A DNA stretch of 64,000 nt, taken from assembly GCA_937873455.1 (NCBI GenBank), contig CALMYG010000022.1, positions 124,001 through 188,000 on the forward strand. The letters are read 5' to 3'. The stretch's first letter is position 1, and the number at the start of each line of letters is the position of its first letter. The notes beneath the pieces are model-generated. The model made no database searches and was not told the origin of the DNA. It worked only from the letters and a program-made list of their open reading frames with translations. Positions 44,505-53,247 of the stretch are shown piece after piece. This DNA comes from an uncultured Verrucomicrobiota bacterium. GTDB lineage: Bacteria; Verrucomicrobiota; Kiritimatiellia; CAIVKH01. The translations under genes and the position numbers were made by a program.

Positions 44505-44984
44505 ATGAAGCGTTGGTTCATCATGCTGGCCGGGCTTGCCGGGCTGCTGGTTCTTGGCGGTTGCCTGATGCGGGATGTCCGCTGGGCCCCGGTGCGTCCG
44601 CCTTCCGGAGCCAAGCCTTCGATGTACCGGCTGGAGGTGACCGGGTATTGTCCCTGTGAAATCTGCTGCGGCTGGACCCGAACCTGGTACGGCAAGCCGG
44701 TCATTGCCTACGGGCCGAATAAAGGGAAGCCCAAGGCGGTCGGCATTACCGCCAGCGGGGCCAAGGCCCGCCGGGGCACCATTGCCGCCGATACCAGTAT
44801 CTTTCCGTTCGGCACCGTCATGTATGTCCCGGGCTACGGATATGGGGTCGTCGAAGACCGCGGCGGGGCGATCAAGGGCTATAAAATTGATTTGTACTTT
44901 TCATCGCATCAGACGGCACGTGAGTGGGGCCGGGTCCGCCGCGAAGTCAAGGTCTGGTTGCCGCCGGAGCAACGGCGGAAATAG
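44505..44984 (+). CDS. Lipoprotein with 3D (Asp-Asp-Asp) cell-wall domain
   Basis: 159 aa from ATG 44505; an upstream ATG at 44469 would put 12 residues before the signal. Lipobox VLGGC with Cys20. Residues about 50-155 form a 3D domain of the MltA/RlpA-like double-psi barrel class: EVTGYCPCEICCGW, AVGITASGAKARRGTIAADT, FPFGTVMYVPGYG and EDRGGAIKGYKIDLYF with the conserved acidic residues. This class includes lytic transglycosylases and wall-binding proteins. It is divergent from the FGE-like gene. Confidence 0.85.
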   Translation: MKRWFIMLAGLAGLLVLGGCLMRDVRWAPVRPPSGAKPSMYRLEVTGYCPCEICCGWTRTWYGKPVIAYGPNKGKPKAVGITASGAKARRGTIAADTSIFPFGTVMYVPGYGYGVVEDRGGAIKGYKIDLYFSSHQTAREWGRVRREVKVWLPPEQRRK

Positions 44985-45004
44985 TTCAAACGTTGCCCAC
45001 ATTT

Positions 45005-45238
45005 TCTTTAACATCGCTCGTTAACACCCTCGCTAACCTAATCGCGATCACATGATAAAGCCGGGGACATCGTCGGAATCACTCTTTAACATCCATCGTT
45101 AACACCCTCGCTAACCTAATCGCGATCACATGATAAAGCCGGGGACATCGTCGAAATCACTCTTTAACATCCATCGTTAACACCCTCGCTAACCTAATCG
45201 CGATTACATGATAAAGCCGGGGATATAGTCGGAATCAT
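45005..45238. repeat. Three tandem 78-bp direct repeats
   Basis: Units start with TCTTTAACATC at 45005, 45083 and 45161; each contains GTTAACACCCTCGCTAACC, then ATCGCGATCACATGATAAAG and GGGGACATCGTCGGAATCA (small changes in units 1 and 3). Unit-to-unit identity is over 90%. They are joined head to tail without unique spacers, so they are not a CRISPR array. Function unknown. Confidence 0.95.
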
Positions 45239-45815
45239 CATGTTCATGTTCCTGCGGCCTCGCCGTCCGGTCAAACAGGAGACTCGAGTGCACGATTACG
45301 AATTCAGTCTCTTTCCTGTTCTGGCTGGACAAGCGGACGCTGGACATCCCGAACTCCGAACACTGAAAACCGAACACCAAATTCCGAGCACCCGGTGGCG
45401 CTTCTTCGCCGCTGGCATCGTGACGATGGAATTGACCCGACAAGTCTCTTCCATTAACCTCCCACCATGACGCATAGCGTGTGCAGGGAGGTCGAAACGG
45501 AGATTGACGCTTTCCACGGAAGCCTATTTCTGTGCTCGGCGTCATGGGGGTGTTGCAAGTCGTTGAATAGCAACAAAAGAAATGACGGAATCGCCACGGC
45601 ACGATTTGCTATGCGTGACGGCTATTAATATGTTCTACTTTTAAAGAGGCGTGTGGTAAAGTCACACCCAAGGAACGCAGTCATGTATCCGACGCATAAA
45701 TCTGAATTACTTACCGTAGCGCGACAAGCACATCACTCTTTATCTGAACATTACTCCATTTCATCATCGTTCCACAGTCAATCGGTCATGCCTTCACCCC
45801 ATCGAGGATCCCATC
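45239..45815. other. Non-coding stretch before the 1352-aa surface-protein gene
   Basis: 577 bp. I find no convincing gene on either strand: frames are short and share no features with neighbours. It holds a promoter-like pair at 45606-45634 and, before the next gene, GAGG 8 nt upstream of ATG 45816. With the tandem repeats it makes an unusually long leader region for this window. Confidence 0.5.
45606..45634 (+). promoter_or_regulatory. Possible sigma70-like promoter for the surface-protein cluster
   Basis: TTGCTA (45606-45611), 17-nt spacer, TATGTT (45629-45634). Spacing is ideal but both boxes deviate from consensus. It would give a leader of about 175 nt. Confidence 0.3.
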
Positions 45816-48800
45816 ATGGTGCAAAAACTTAATCGTCTCATTGGCCGAGCGGATTTCCGCGTTATGGTGTTTGTTGCCATATTGACCGTGTTGGTCACCA
45901 TCGGATGGACTTTTGCCCAACTGGCCGACGACAGCAACACCGTTGATACACTGCAAGATGTCGCCGAACTATTTCTGGAGCTTAGGGAAAACAGCTACCG
46001 ACTCGCTGTACCATCCTGGTACATGCATGGCGATGAAATGGAAGCGATGGAGGAAGCCTATGGTTTGGCGGGCTTCGCCCTGCAACCTGATTGGTTCGTT
46101 GCATTCTCCGGTGAATTGTTCTTTTCCCAAAAAAGTGAAATTGCCCAAAAGATCAAACACGGCGAGAAATTAATCATTTATGAAGATATGTTGTCCGGTG
46201 AGTTGTTGATCGTTCGCGAAGATACGGGCGAGGAGGAAATAGTATTTAAGGCTCCTGAGTGGCCGGAGATCAGCAAGAACGAACCTTACAAGAATTACCT
46301 TTTCCGTGAGCTTAGCAAGCGGCGCGTGGTCTGGCATATCACATTGAAGGAAATCGATCAGGCCGAAGCGGAATACACGGCCATGCTGGCCGCGATGGAA
46401 GAGGAAAGCGGCTTTGGTGGCGGCATGATGATGTTGCTCATGGGCGGCGGCGATGAACTGGCCATTGCCGAAATGAATACCGTGACGAATGGTTTATTGC
46501 TTAACCTCGAATATACGGTTTCATTTTCTGGCACGGTATGGTCGGCGTATTCGTACGATGCCCCGGCTTGCGCGGATTCCGACACGAATTGCGTTCCCGA
46601 TCCCGCCGCCCGTTTTGACGGCCTTGTTCCTCCCTGGACCTTGGTTTACAGCAATATCGTGCTCACCGGTGTGACGTTCACCGCCTGGACCGATACCCGT
46701 CCAATGGCGCAGGACGCCAGTACAAACCCCGTTCACCGGTTTTATGCTTTCGGTAATAACGGTGTCGATACCGACGCGGACGGCCTCAATGATGCGTTTG
46801 AAATATTTATCGTGAAAACCGACCCCGAACTTGAGGATACTGATAACGATGGAATACCCGACGGGTGGGAGTGGAACCATGGTTTTGATCCGCTTAATGC
46901 CAGCGACTCCACCGAAGACCCGGACATCGACGGATTGAGCAATCTCAACGAATACCTGAACGGAACCGATCCGTACAATTCCGACACCGATGGCGACGGG
47001 TTTATCGATGGATATGAAGTAGATAGCGATTCCGATCCCCTTGATGTGGCTGACGCCCCCGTTTTGTTCATGCTCATTAATGGTGGTGAGGAATACACCA
47101 GCGACACTAACCTTACGCTTCGATTCCCTGGCTATATTGCCACCAACGCCACAATAGGCGAAGCGAGCAATTTGAGTGATGGCGTGTCGGTGGCTTGCAA
47201 TCCGTCGGCATATTACAGCCTACAGCACGCTACAAATGGAAGCAGGGTCGTTTATGCCCAACTGTATGGTCCAAGTGGCGTCAGTGCGATTATTTCAGGA
47301 AACATCTTATTGGACACGGTTCCACCGTCGTTAGGCAGCTTTTCGCCGACGAATGGATACGTTACCAACCGCCGTTGGATCAAAATAACCGGCGTGGCTA
47401 CGGATGCATTAAGCCAGGTCCAAGTATTTGTTGATGATGAGTGGGCTCACGGAAATGTCCAAACGCAATTTTGGCATGATCGAATACTATTACAGCAAGG
47501 AAGCAATCCACTGACCATCGTTGCCCGAGATTTGGCGGGCAATGCAACCACTCAAACCGTCGATATAATTCAAGATTCAACCGGTGACATCACCGCCCCA
47601 AACCTCTCCGTTTCGTTGCCTGGTCAATCAACAAACGGTGCCCCGGTGGTTTACGGCGACAATCCCGCCTTATATTTCCAGGGGACTACGGACGACGAAA
47701 CCGCCGAAGTGTCGGCATATACCGTCGCGGATTCGATCACCAACGGGCCATGGGCCGCTGTGGTCTCAGGCACCCAAGTGTGGGGTAACGTCCAGCTTCA
47801 GGCTGGCTCCAATTTACTGGTGGTTACCGCCTTAGATGCGGCGGATAATGTCACGACATTATCTCGCACGGTGGTTCGTGATACCAACTTTATTTTTGAA
47901 ATAACGAGTCCTGCCGGATATCAGGTCATGAACTCCGCCTCGGCCGTTGTGTCTGGTGTTGCCTCTCCGATGTTTCTTAACGCAACGATAACCGTTAACG
48001 GAGTGGCAACCACGATCACCGATCACGGCAGTAATGTCACATTTGCTACCGTATCTGGCGTTCCTCTTTCTGAAGACCGTACAGAGCTTGTCGGTGTAGC
48101 CGAATTTGGCGCAGATACGTACTATACCGATCCAACGTTGATCGGGTATGAAATACTTAGCGTAGCAAACAGGTGGAAATCGACGTTGTGGTCTGAATAC
48201 TGGGTACCGTGCGGGCATGGCTTATACAAGGATTCCGTTGATATTATTCAGGAATGGAGTTCGACAACAAAATCGCTTCACTTCATGCTTGTATATAACG
48301 AGCACATTGATTGTTATTACAACTTGTGTATTCCAGACACTTTCTGTGATTCCGCAGACAATGTAGAAACATACGACAATAATGACTCGCAAAATCACTG
48401 GATTGAATTTGGGTATAGTGAATTATCCGGCGACGACTACTGGGGTCCGGGCGATACCATTCGTGAAACATGGCGCGATAATCACTCGGTGTTGCGCTTT
48501 GTTAAGCGATGGCCAACCCAAGAACTTCAACACGTCGTCTTGCAGTTCCCCGGCATGAGGTTCCGAACTGACACCGTGGGTTGGTTGCGCTTTCCGCTGG
48601 AGGTAGACGACCCTAGTCTCATTACCTATCGAGGCCAAACAGGGTTTTGGTATAACGGAAATGTCTCCTTTGTCGTGCCCATCAAAACAGAAGTTGAATA
48701 TTCTATTCGCGCTTCAGACTTCACTTGGCCAAGTTATCATGTTTCGGATGATGGTTTAGACATTCGCGGACACAACATGGGCTTTTATTCCGCGATTTCG

Positions 48801-49874
48801 AATAACATCCTCTCTGTAGACATCACCAAAGCCTGGTCAGACCAGTATTCGGGTACCGTTCAGAATTATTTGCCTGGGAGTTCCGGCAGTGCTGGATATG
48901 GATACATGATGATGGGGGCAAGATCGGACAACAAATGCTATGCCAAAGCAGAGGTCGCCATAACACCAGATACCCCCGAGATTCGCAGCAAACTCCTTTT
49001 CAATTGGGCAGGAATCGACGGGGGAACCTACGTTCTGGATGCAGTCAACAATGCTACTCTATCTGGAAATGTCATTACCCTGAGCGCAGGAGAGAAACGC
49101 GCTGAAGACCATGCGTTCGTCGCTGGTGTTGATCAGAATGGCGATGGCCAACTCCAGGCCAGCGAGGTTTGCGCTGTCAGTCCCGCACGCTTCAAGCCGG
49201 TTTCGCAGTTCGAGTACACAACCGAGAGAGCCTATCTGCAAATCCTTTACTGGCTTCCCGGCCTGATCTATCCAACGGCATATTCCTTCCTCGACAGTTT
49301 TCTTAATGACACCGTGCCTGCTGGTGCATCTACCGTGAGCACCACTATCAACGTCAACGAACCCACCCACAACGTTGGTGCTGTTTTCCTTTCCGCAGGA
49401 TACGGCTCTATTCAAAGGCATGAGTTTGCGCCATCTTCGGACCTGGCGGCGCTCATTTATGCGTCGGAGGAGTTTCACAATGCCCTCGCAATTGAAACAT
49501 TTGGGCCACGGCGTACTGAGGTTCAGAACTACTTCGCGGCTCACACCAACGAGACCGAACATGTCTTTACATGGTCACTTCCCGCTCAGATCATGTTTGG
49601 GGCGTCTTTTGACCTCCACAGCTCTCTTGGTACTGCGACCCTTGGAGGGACCGTTGCCGTGACCGTTCGTCAGGTTGACCTTGAAGTCACCCAGATTCAT
49701 GTTCAGGGAAATGTTTCCGATCTCTACGATTGGGACTATAACCTCGGATCGCCCGATTCGCGAGCCGCAAGGGTTCAGGCTGGCTACAACACGCTTGGGA
49801 ATGGCGGACACATTTACCGTGTGCGTGTAGACCTTGACAAGGTGGACACGGCTTTCAGTTACAACTTCCGATGA
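45816..49874 (+). CDS. Large secreted surface protein with TSP3 and Ig-like repeats
   Basis: 1352 aa. Signal peptide (VMVFVAILTVLVTIGWTFAQ, about 12-33). N-terminal domain to about 310; then TSP3-like Ca-binding repeats (about 312-415: DTDADGLNDAFE, DTDNDGIPDGWEW, DPDIDGLSNLNEYL, DTDGDGFIDGYE); then several Ig-like beta modules with the LDTVPP and GSNLLVVTALDAADN features (420-770). A distinct segment about 800-1010 (KRWPTQELQ, ITYRGQTGFWYNG) is shared with the truncated gene at 53248. The C-terminal part is beta-rich with LYDWDYNLGSPDSRAARVQ. Probably a cell-surface or secreted adhesin or binding protein. GC is lower than in flanking housekeeping genes. Confidence 0.8.
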   Translation: MVQKLNRLIGRADFRVMVFVAILTVLVTIGWTFAQLADDSNTVDTLQDVAELFLELRENSYRLAVPSWYMHGDEMEAMEEAYGLAGFALQPDWFVAFSGELFFSQKSEIAQKIKHGEKLIIYEDMLSGELLIVREDTGEEEIVFKAPEWPEISKNEPYKNYLFRELSKRRVVWHITLKEIDQAEAEYTAMLAAMEEESGFGGGMMMLLMGGGDELAIAEMNTVTNGLLLNLEYTVSFSGTVWSAYSYDAPACADSDTNCVPDPAARFDGLVPPWTLVYSNIVLTGVTFTAWTDTRPMAQDASTNPVHRFYAFGNNGVDTDADGLNDAFEIFIVKTDPELEDTDNDGIPDGWEWNHGFDPLNASDSTEDPDIDGLSNLNEYLNGTDPYNSDTDGDGFIDGYEVDSDSDPLDVADAPVLFMLINGGEEYTSDTNLTLRFPGYIATNATIGEASNLSDGVSVACNPSAYYSLQHATNGSRVVYAQLYGPSGVSAIISGNILLDTVPPSLGSFSPTNGYVTNRRWIKITGVATDALSQVQVFVDDEWAHGNVQTQFWHDRILLQQGSNPLTIVARDLAGNATTQTVDIIQDSTGDITAPNLSVSLPGQSTNGAPVVYGDNPALYFQGTTDDETAEVSAYTVADSITNGPWAAVVSGTQVWGNVQLQAGSNLLVVTALDAADNVTTLSRTVVRDTNFIFEITSPAGYQVMNSASAVVSGVASPMFLNATITVNGVATTITDHGSNVTFATVSGVPLSEDRTELVGVAEFGADTYYTDPTLIGYEILSVANRWKSTLWSEYWVPCGHGLYKDSVDIIQEWSSTTKSLHFMLVYNEHIDCYYNLCIPDTFCDSADNVETYDNNDSQNHWIEFGYSELSGDDYWGPGDTIRETWRDNHSVLRFVKRWPTQELQHVVLQFPGMRFRTDTVGWLRFPLEVDDPSLITYRGQTGFWYNGNVSFVVPIKTEVEYSIRASDFTWPSYHVSDDGLDIRGHNMGFYSAISNNILSVDITKAWSDQYSGTVQNYLPGSSGSAGYGYMMMGARSDNKCYAKAEVAITPDTPEIRSKLLFNWAGIDGGTYVLDAVNNATLSGNVITLSAGEKRAEDHAFVAGVDQNGDGQLQASEVCAVSPARFKPVSQFEYTTERAYLQILYWLPGLIYPTAYSFLDSFLNDTVPAGASTVSTTINVNEPTHNVGAVFLSAGYGSIQRHEFAPSSDLAALIYASEEFHNALAIETFGPRRTEVQNYFAAHTNETEHVFTWSLPAQIMFGASFDLHSSLGTATLGGTVAVTVRQVDLEVTQIHVQGNVSDLYDWDYNLGSPDSRAARVQAGYNTLGNGGHIYRVRVDLDKVDTAFSYNFR

Positions 49875-49880
49875 GGCCCT

Positions 49881-50819
49881 ATGAATAAGCGACACGTTAT
49901 CCTTTTCGTTCTCGGTCTGCTGGTTAATGCTGTTTACGGCGAGAATCTGAGCGATGGTGAGTGGCGGCACAGAATAGAAGCCGCCGATTTCCCTTCGATC
50001 GTGTCGATTCTTCGTTTGCATGACGGCGTATGGCCGCATCTTTCATCGAGAGAGTTGATTGAGTTACAGCCCGAGGCTACGCGTCAGTCCGCGCAAGCCT
50101 GGCATGGTCTTGCCCAAAGCATGCTGAACAAATTGCAGGTGTACGACGACGCAGTTTCTGCAACCAACATGTTTGCCGCTATCCGTCTGTACGCTGAGTT
50201 TGCCGGTGCAATGCGATCACGCGGAGGCTATTCAAACTACCTTCTTGCGAACACTGCGGAGACTCTGGCTGTTGGACACCTTAGCGCATCTCTCGCGACA
50301 AATCCGGAGAACTATGCGCCAGTCAAGACAGCGTTCGCCGAGTTGGTGTCAAGCGATGTGCCGGACGAGGTTATGCAGGATGTTTTTCGTGAGGAGATCA
50401 GTGCGCCAAAGGTGGACGTGTCGCCGCAGACGCCTTTGTCATTCGTCGATATGCTTAAGATGCTTGATCTCGACCGGCACTCCTTCTTTCTGCGGGGCAG
50501 TGTTGATGCCCTGTCGACGAGGCAACTTTTTGCGAAGCGTGACTTGACTGGACTCTTATGGCGATGGGTGAATTACTCAACAGCTACGAAGATGCACATT
50601 CCTGGCTACCTCGCGTTCCTGGAGCGCGGAGGACGATACACCGACGCTCTTATCGCTGACGCTTCAGAATGGAACGAAAAGATGGGATCCATCGAAAAGG
50701 ACTTCGGGTGTTCCATGCTTGGTATCCCGGCATTGCGACCATCGCATATCGGTGCGTGGTTGAAGTCCTGTGGGAATGGCTATTCGCGGACACCCTACTA
50801 TGTCACGGTCTTCAAATAA
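49881..50819 (+). CDS. Secreted helical protein of unknown function, partner of the surface protein
   Basis: 312 aa. GAGG 5 nt before ATG; signal peptide MNKRHVILFVLGLLVNAVYG. The mature part is predicted mostly helical and acidic, with no motif I recognise. It starts 6 nt after the stop of the 1352-aa gene, so the two are made together. A different secreted protein occupies the same position behind the truncated paralogue at 53248, so this slot is variable. Confidence 0.75.
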   Translation: MNKRHVILFVLGLLVNAVYGENLSDGEWRHRIEAADFPSIVSILRLHDGVWPHLSSRELIELQPEATRQSAQAWHGLAQSMLNKLQVYDDAVSATNMFAAIRLYAEFAGAMRSRGGYSNYLLANTAETLAVGHLSASLATNPENYAPVKTAFAELVSSDVPDEVMQDVFREEISAPKVDVSPQTPLSFVDMLKMLDLDRHSFFLRGSVDALSTRQLFAKRDLTGLLWRWVNYSTATKMHIPGYLAFLERGGRYTDALIADASEWNEKMGSIEKDFGCSMLGIPALRPSHIGAWLKSCGNGYSRTPYYVTVFK

Positions 50820-51114
50820 GGGCGCGCAATGCGTCGTGCCTATCTTTATTCGGCACGCATGGGCCATGTCCATTGTAGCGTTCATGCTGCTGGCCGCCGT
50901 TGTTCGCGTTCATCTGCTCGTTTTGCCGTCGCGTGCTCTCCTCTTGTCGTTTTCCATAGCCCTTTGCCTCTACTGCATCGCGTCAACCGCCGGAGTGCTC
51001 CTGTGTGGTCGAGAGATGAAGCGGCGTCGATTGATGCTCTCTGCGAACATCGTACTGGCGCTAATCTGGGCAGCGGTTTTCTTCGGAACGCTGACGTTCC
51101 CTGTTCAAAGATAG
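50800..51114 (+). CDS. Small membrane protein, three transmembrane segments
   Basis: 104 aa from ATG 50800, overlapping the previous gene by 20 bp. Three hydrophobic segments (AMSIVAFMLLAAVVRVHLLV; LLLSFSIALCLYCIASTAGV; LSANIVLALIWAAVFFGTLT) separated by short charged loops. No homologue recognised. Overlap and order suggest co-translation with the secreted protein; a shorter start inside is possible. Confidence 0.55.
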   Translation: MSRSSNKGAQCVVPIFIRHAWAMSIVAFMLLAAVVRVHLLVLPSRALLLSFSIALCLYCIASTAGVLLCGREMKRRRLMLSANIVLALIWAAVFFGTLTFPVQR

Positions 51115-51904
51115 CTGCAATCACTTACCTCAGCCCGGCGTGGGCCGGGGCGCGGGACACCTCGCGCCCTGTCGGGCGCTCGTGTGCTACGCGGTATGAC
51201 ATCCCGCCTGCTTGCGCACGCGGGACGCCAACCGCTCCGCTTCCCGCCCCGAGCCTGTACACGAAAAATGCGGCGGCATTTTTCGCGCCAGGCTCCCCAT
51301 GCGGTGTTCGCGGCTACGCCGCTCACCTGTACCCCCTCCGCACATCGCCGCGAAGTTGGCGGCCAACATCGCGGCCATGTGCTCCGCCCCGCGTGCCGCT
51401 GCGCGTTGTGCGGCTTGTCGGTGAATCCGGCGTCATTGATCGTGCGACGGACGCAGCGCCAAGCCGCGCGGGGCCGCGCCGGAATCCGGCAGCTGCCGGA
51501 CCGGGCAACGTCGCATAACGGCGCGCGTTATGCGTTCGTTCGGTCGAAGACTCCCTCACACGTTGCCCTTTCCGGCGCACCCCCGCGTTGCCTCCAGGCC
51601 GAAAAGTCCGGCTCCGGCTGTCGCCACACTTTTCGGCCTTCCGGCAACCCTTCGGGCTGGAACAGAAAGCGTTCTGTTCCCTTGGCGCTGCTCTTGGTGA
51701 ATCCGGGCGTTGTGGGTTGTGCGAACGCCGCCGCAAAACGCTACGCGGCACGCAAGAGCGGCCTATCGGCCTTAGCAGGGGAACCCCCCGCTTCGCGCCC
51801 GGTTCCCCTCTGCCGTCCGCTTCAAGCTTCCGGTGTCCGTTCCGTTCTACGCCCGGCCCGGCCATCCTCAGCTTCAAGGTAAGCGTCACACCAACCCCCT
51901 CTTG
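51115..51904. other. GC-rich hairpin-dense block without a convincing gene
   Basis: About 790 bp at clearly higher GC than the genes on both sides. Open frames exist in every direction but give Arg/Ala/Pro-rich products with no recognisable domain. I count at least eight perfect inverted repeats, including 51164-51179 (GCGCCC/GGGCGC), 51262-51285 (CGAAAAATGC/GCATTTTTCG), 51341-51381 (CACAT, CCGCGA and TTGG arms nested with 2x2 internal loops), 51485-51500 (TCCGGCAGCTGCCGGA, full palindrome), 51512-51534 (CGCATAACG/CGTTATGCG), 51597-51638 (GGCCGAAAAGT/ACTTTTCGGCC), 51661-51678 and 51777-51809 (AGGGGAACC/GGTTCCCCT). A structured RNA, integron-like debris or mobile-element arms are all possible. 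Confidence 0.6.
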
Positions 51905-52257
51905 ACGGATATAGGAGCAGAGATGGCGTAAGGGTCAGAGTCTACGATCTATTACACTTACGCTGCGGATTTCAGCGCGGCGCGTTGGGCCTTGGCCCAG
52001 GCTTTGGGTGTGATGTCGGGGATCTGGAAGTGGGTCGGGGACAGAGAAATAGTGGCATATGCCACCGCCTTGGCGTAGCGTCAGCATGAGGGTGCCGGTT
52101 AACCGTCGCGGCTGCGGGCATAATCGCCCCAAAGCACGGCCCGATGGACTTGACGAGCCTTCGGAATCAAGGATGTCGCCGATCCGCAAGCAGACCGTGG
52201 CGTGGTTTCTGATAGAAACGGTAGCACGATGGTATTGGTGGGATTTTGTCGGGAAAA
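51905..52257. other. Left flank of the RAYT gene with transposon-like debris
   Basis: 353 bp. A minus-strand frame reads HFQIPDITPKAWAKAQRAAL then KSAA and a stop (about 51963-52035), which looks like the tail of a lost gene. Also present are GCGTAAG...CTTACGC (51926-51963) and the repeated motif at 52036-52057. No complete gene is seen. Confidence 0.5.
52036..52057. repeat. 22-nt dispersed motif, copy 1
   Basis: CGGGGACA-G-AGAAATAGTGGCA, matching 55864-55885 at 21 of 22 positions in the same orientation. The two copies bracket the RAYT gene, the truncated surface-protein gene and its downstream gene. The complement (TGCCACTATTTCT...GTCCCCG) resembles text I associate with the flanks of Y1/RAYT transposase genes. 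Confidence 0.8.
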
Positions 52258-53154
52258 TCAACCGGCTTCAGCAAGGCGTCGCCATGAGCAAAGCGGCGTC
52301 GAGGAGCTTCCAGTTACCTTGGTCACCCGGTGTTGATGTGTTGTCTTGGGCTGGTGGCGGGACATGACGTCACGCAGAAAAATTTCCGAGCCGATGACCA
52401 GCCCGTTGGTCCAGTAGCGGACCCGCCGCCGGACGGTCAGCGTAAACCCGGACGCCTCTACGTCACGTTCCGCCTTCTCGGCGAGGGTTTGATCCATCCG
52501 GTGGCGAATCTCGGTCAACGACGAAAGGCCGAAGAGATCCTTGAGCATCGGCAGCATGCAAGCGGTCATGTTCTCTTCAAAGGGATGCCGCCCGGACTGG
52601 TGCCATGCGCCGTGACTGCAGAAGCGGTAGTCGGCGGCATCCTCGACCATATCGGCGCGTACGGGGTTGTTTTCGATATAGCTCCAGCAGGACCATACGG
52701 CCTGTCCGCTTTCGAGAATGGTGTGTTTGAACCGGTCGGCCCAGAGCGAACCCCGGCGTCGGAGCGGCCGGGTCCGGTTGTACCAGGCGGTGAAGAGGTG
52801 CTGAACATGGCGCATGAGCCAACTGACATCCCGGCACCGGGCCTGCCATTCCCGGCAGGCGGCGGAGTGGGGAGTCAGGGTTCGCTTCCCGCCATGAAAG
52901 GCCTGGTACCGGCGGCAGGTTTCCTCGGCGGTGGGCTGCTCGCTGGGCGCATGCACCAGCAGGTGGAAGTGGTTGGACATGACCTGATAGGCGACGATGC
53001 GTACGGTGTAAAGCCGACTGACCCGGTGAAGCAGGCTGATAAACTTTTCTTTCTCGACCGGACCGAACGGCAGGTCGGCGGCGGTTCCGGCAATCCGGTT
53101 GTAGCAGTGGTACCAGGTTGGCTGGTCATCGATTCGTATGCGGCTTCGTCTCAT
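52258..53154 (-). CDS. REP-associated tyrosine transposase (RAYT, IS200-like Y1 family)
   Basis: 298 aa. N-terminal WYHCYNRIAG and the HUH motif SNHFHLLVHAP (His62, His64) are diagnostic of Y1 transposases; the WADRFKHTILES and SYIENNPVRADMV segments with the candidate catalytic Tyr follow, then a longer C-terminal extension than in insertion-sequence TnpA. RAYTs are single-copy proteins that move short REP palindromes rather than themselves. REP pairs with GTAG ends occur in this window. It interrupts the region just upstream of the truncated surface-protein gene. Confidence 0.93.
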   Translation of the reverse strand: MRRSRIRIDDQPTWYHCYNRIAGTAADLPFGPVEKEKFISLLHRVSRLYTVRIVAYQVMSNHFHLLVHAPSEQPTAEETCRRYQAFHGGKRTLTPHSAACREWQARCRDVSWLMRHVQHLFTAWYNRTRPLRRRGSLWADRFKHTILESGQAVWSCWSYIENNPVRADMVEDAADYRFCSHGAWHQSGRHPFEENMTACMLPMLKDLFGLSSLTEIRHRMDQTLAEKAERDVEASGFTLTVRRRVRYWTNGLVIGSEIFLRDVMSRHQPKTTHQHRVTKVTGSSSTPLCSWRRLAEAG

Positions 53155-53159
53155 GGCCT

Positions 53160-53202
53160 GTTTCCTTATCCGAGGCGCCTGCCTCTAGGTTCTTAAGGAA
53201 AC
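53160..53202. repeat. 43-bp palindrome next to the RAYT start
   Basis: Outer arms GTTTCCTTA (53160-53168) and TAAGGAAAC (53194-53202) are perfect; an inner GAGGC/GCCTC hairpin lies between. It sits 5 bp upstream of the RAYT start codon and just before the truncated coding frame, the usual place for a RAYT-associated structure. It lacks the GTAG end of the REP pairs elsewhere in the window. Confidence 0.7.
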
Positions 53203-53247
53203 GAGAAGGCTAAATTTCCACAACTTTTTGCTGGTCGGGAATTCGGG

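Noticed and set aside
45005-45238. CRISPR array
   Set aside because: The 78-bp units are contiguous with no unique spacers and no cas genes nearby.
51512-51534. Integron attC site (CGCATAACG...CGTTATGCG)
   Set aside because: The arms do not match the RYYYAAC/GTTRRRY core sites, the centre is too short and there is no integrase; treated as one of several hairpins in the block.
51184-51882. Arg/Ala-rich frame of about 230 codons in the hairpin block
   Set aside because: No ribosome site, no domain, and comparable frames exist in several phases on both strands, as expected from GC-rich non-coding DNA.
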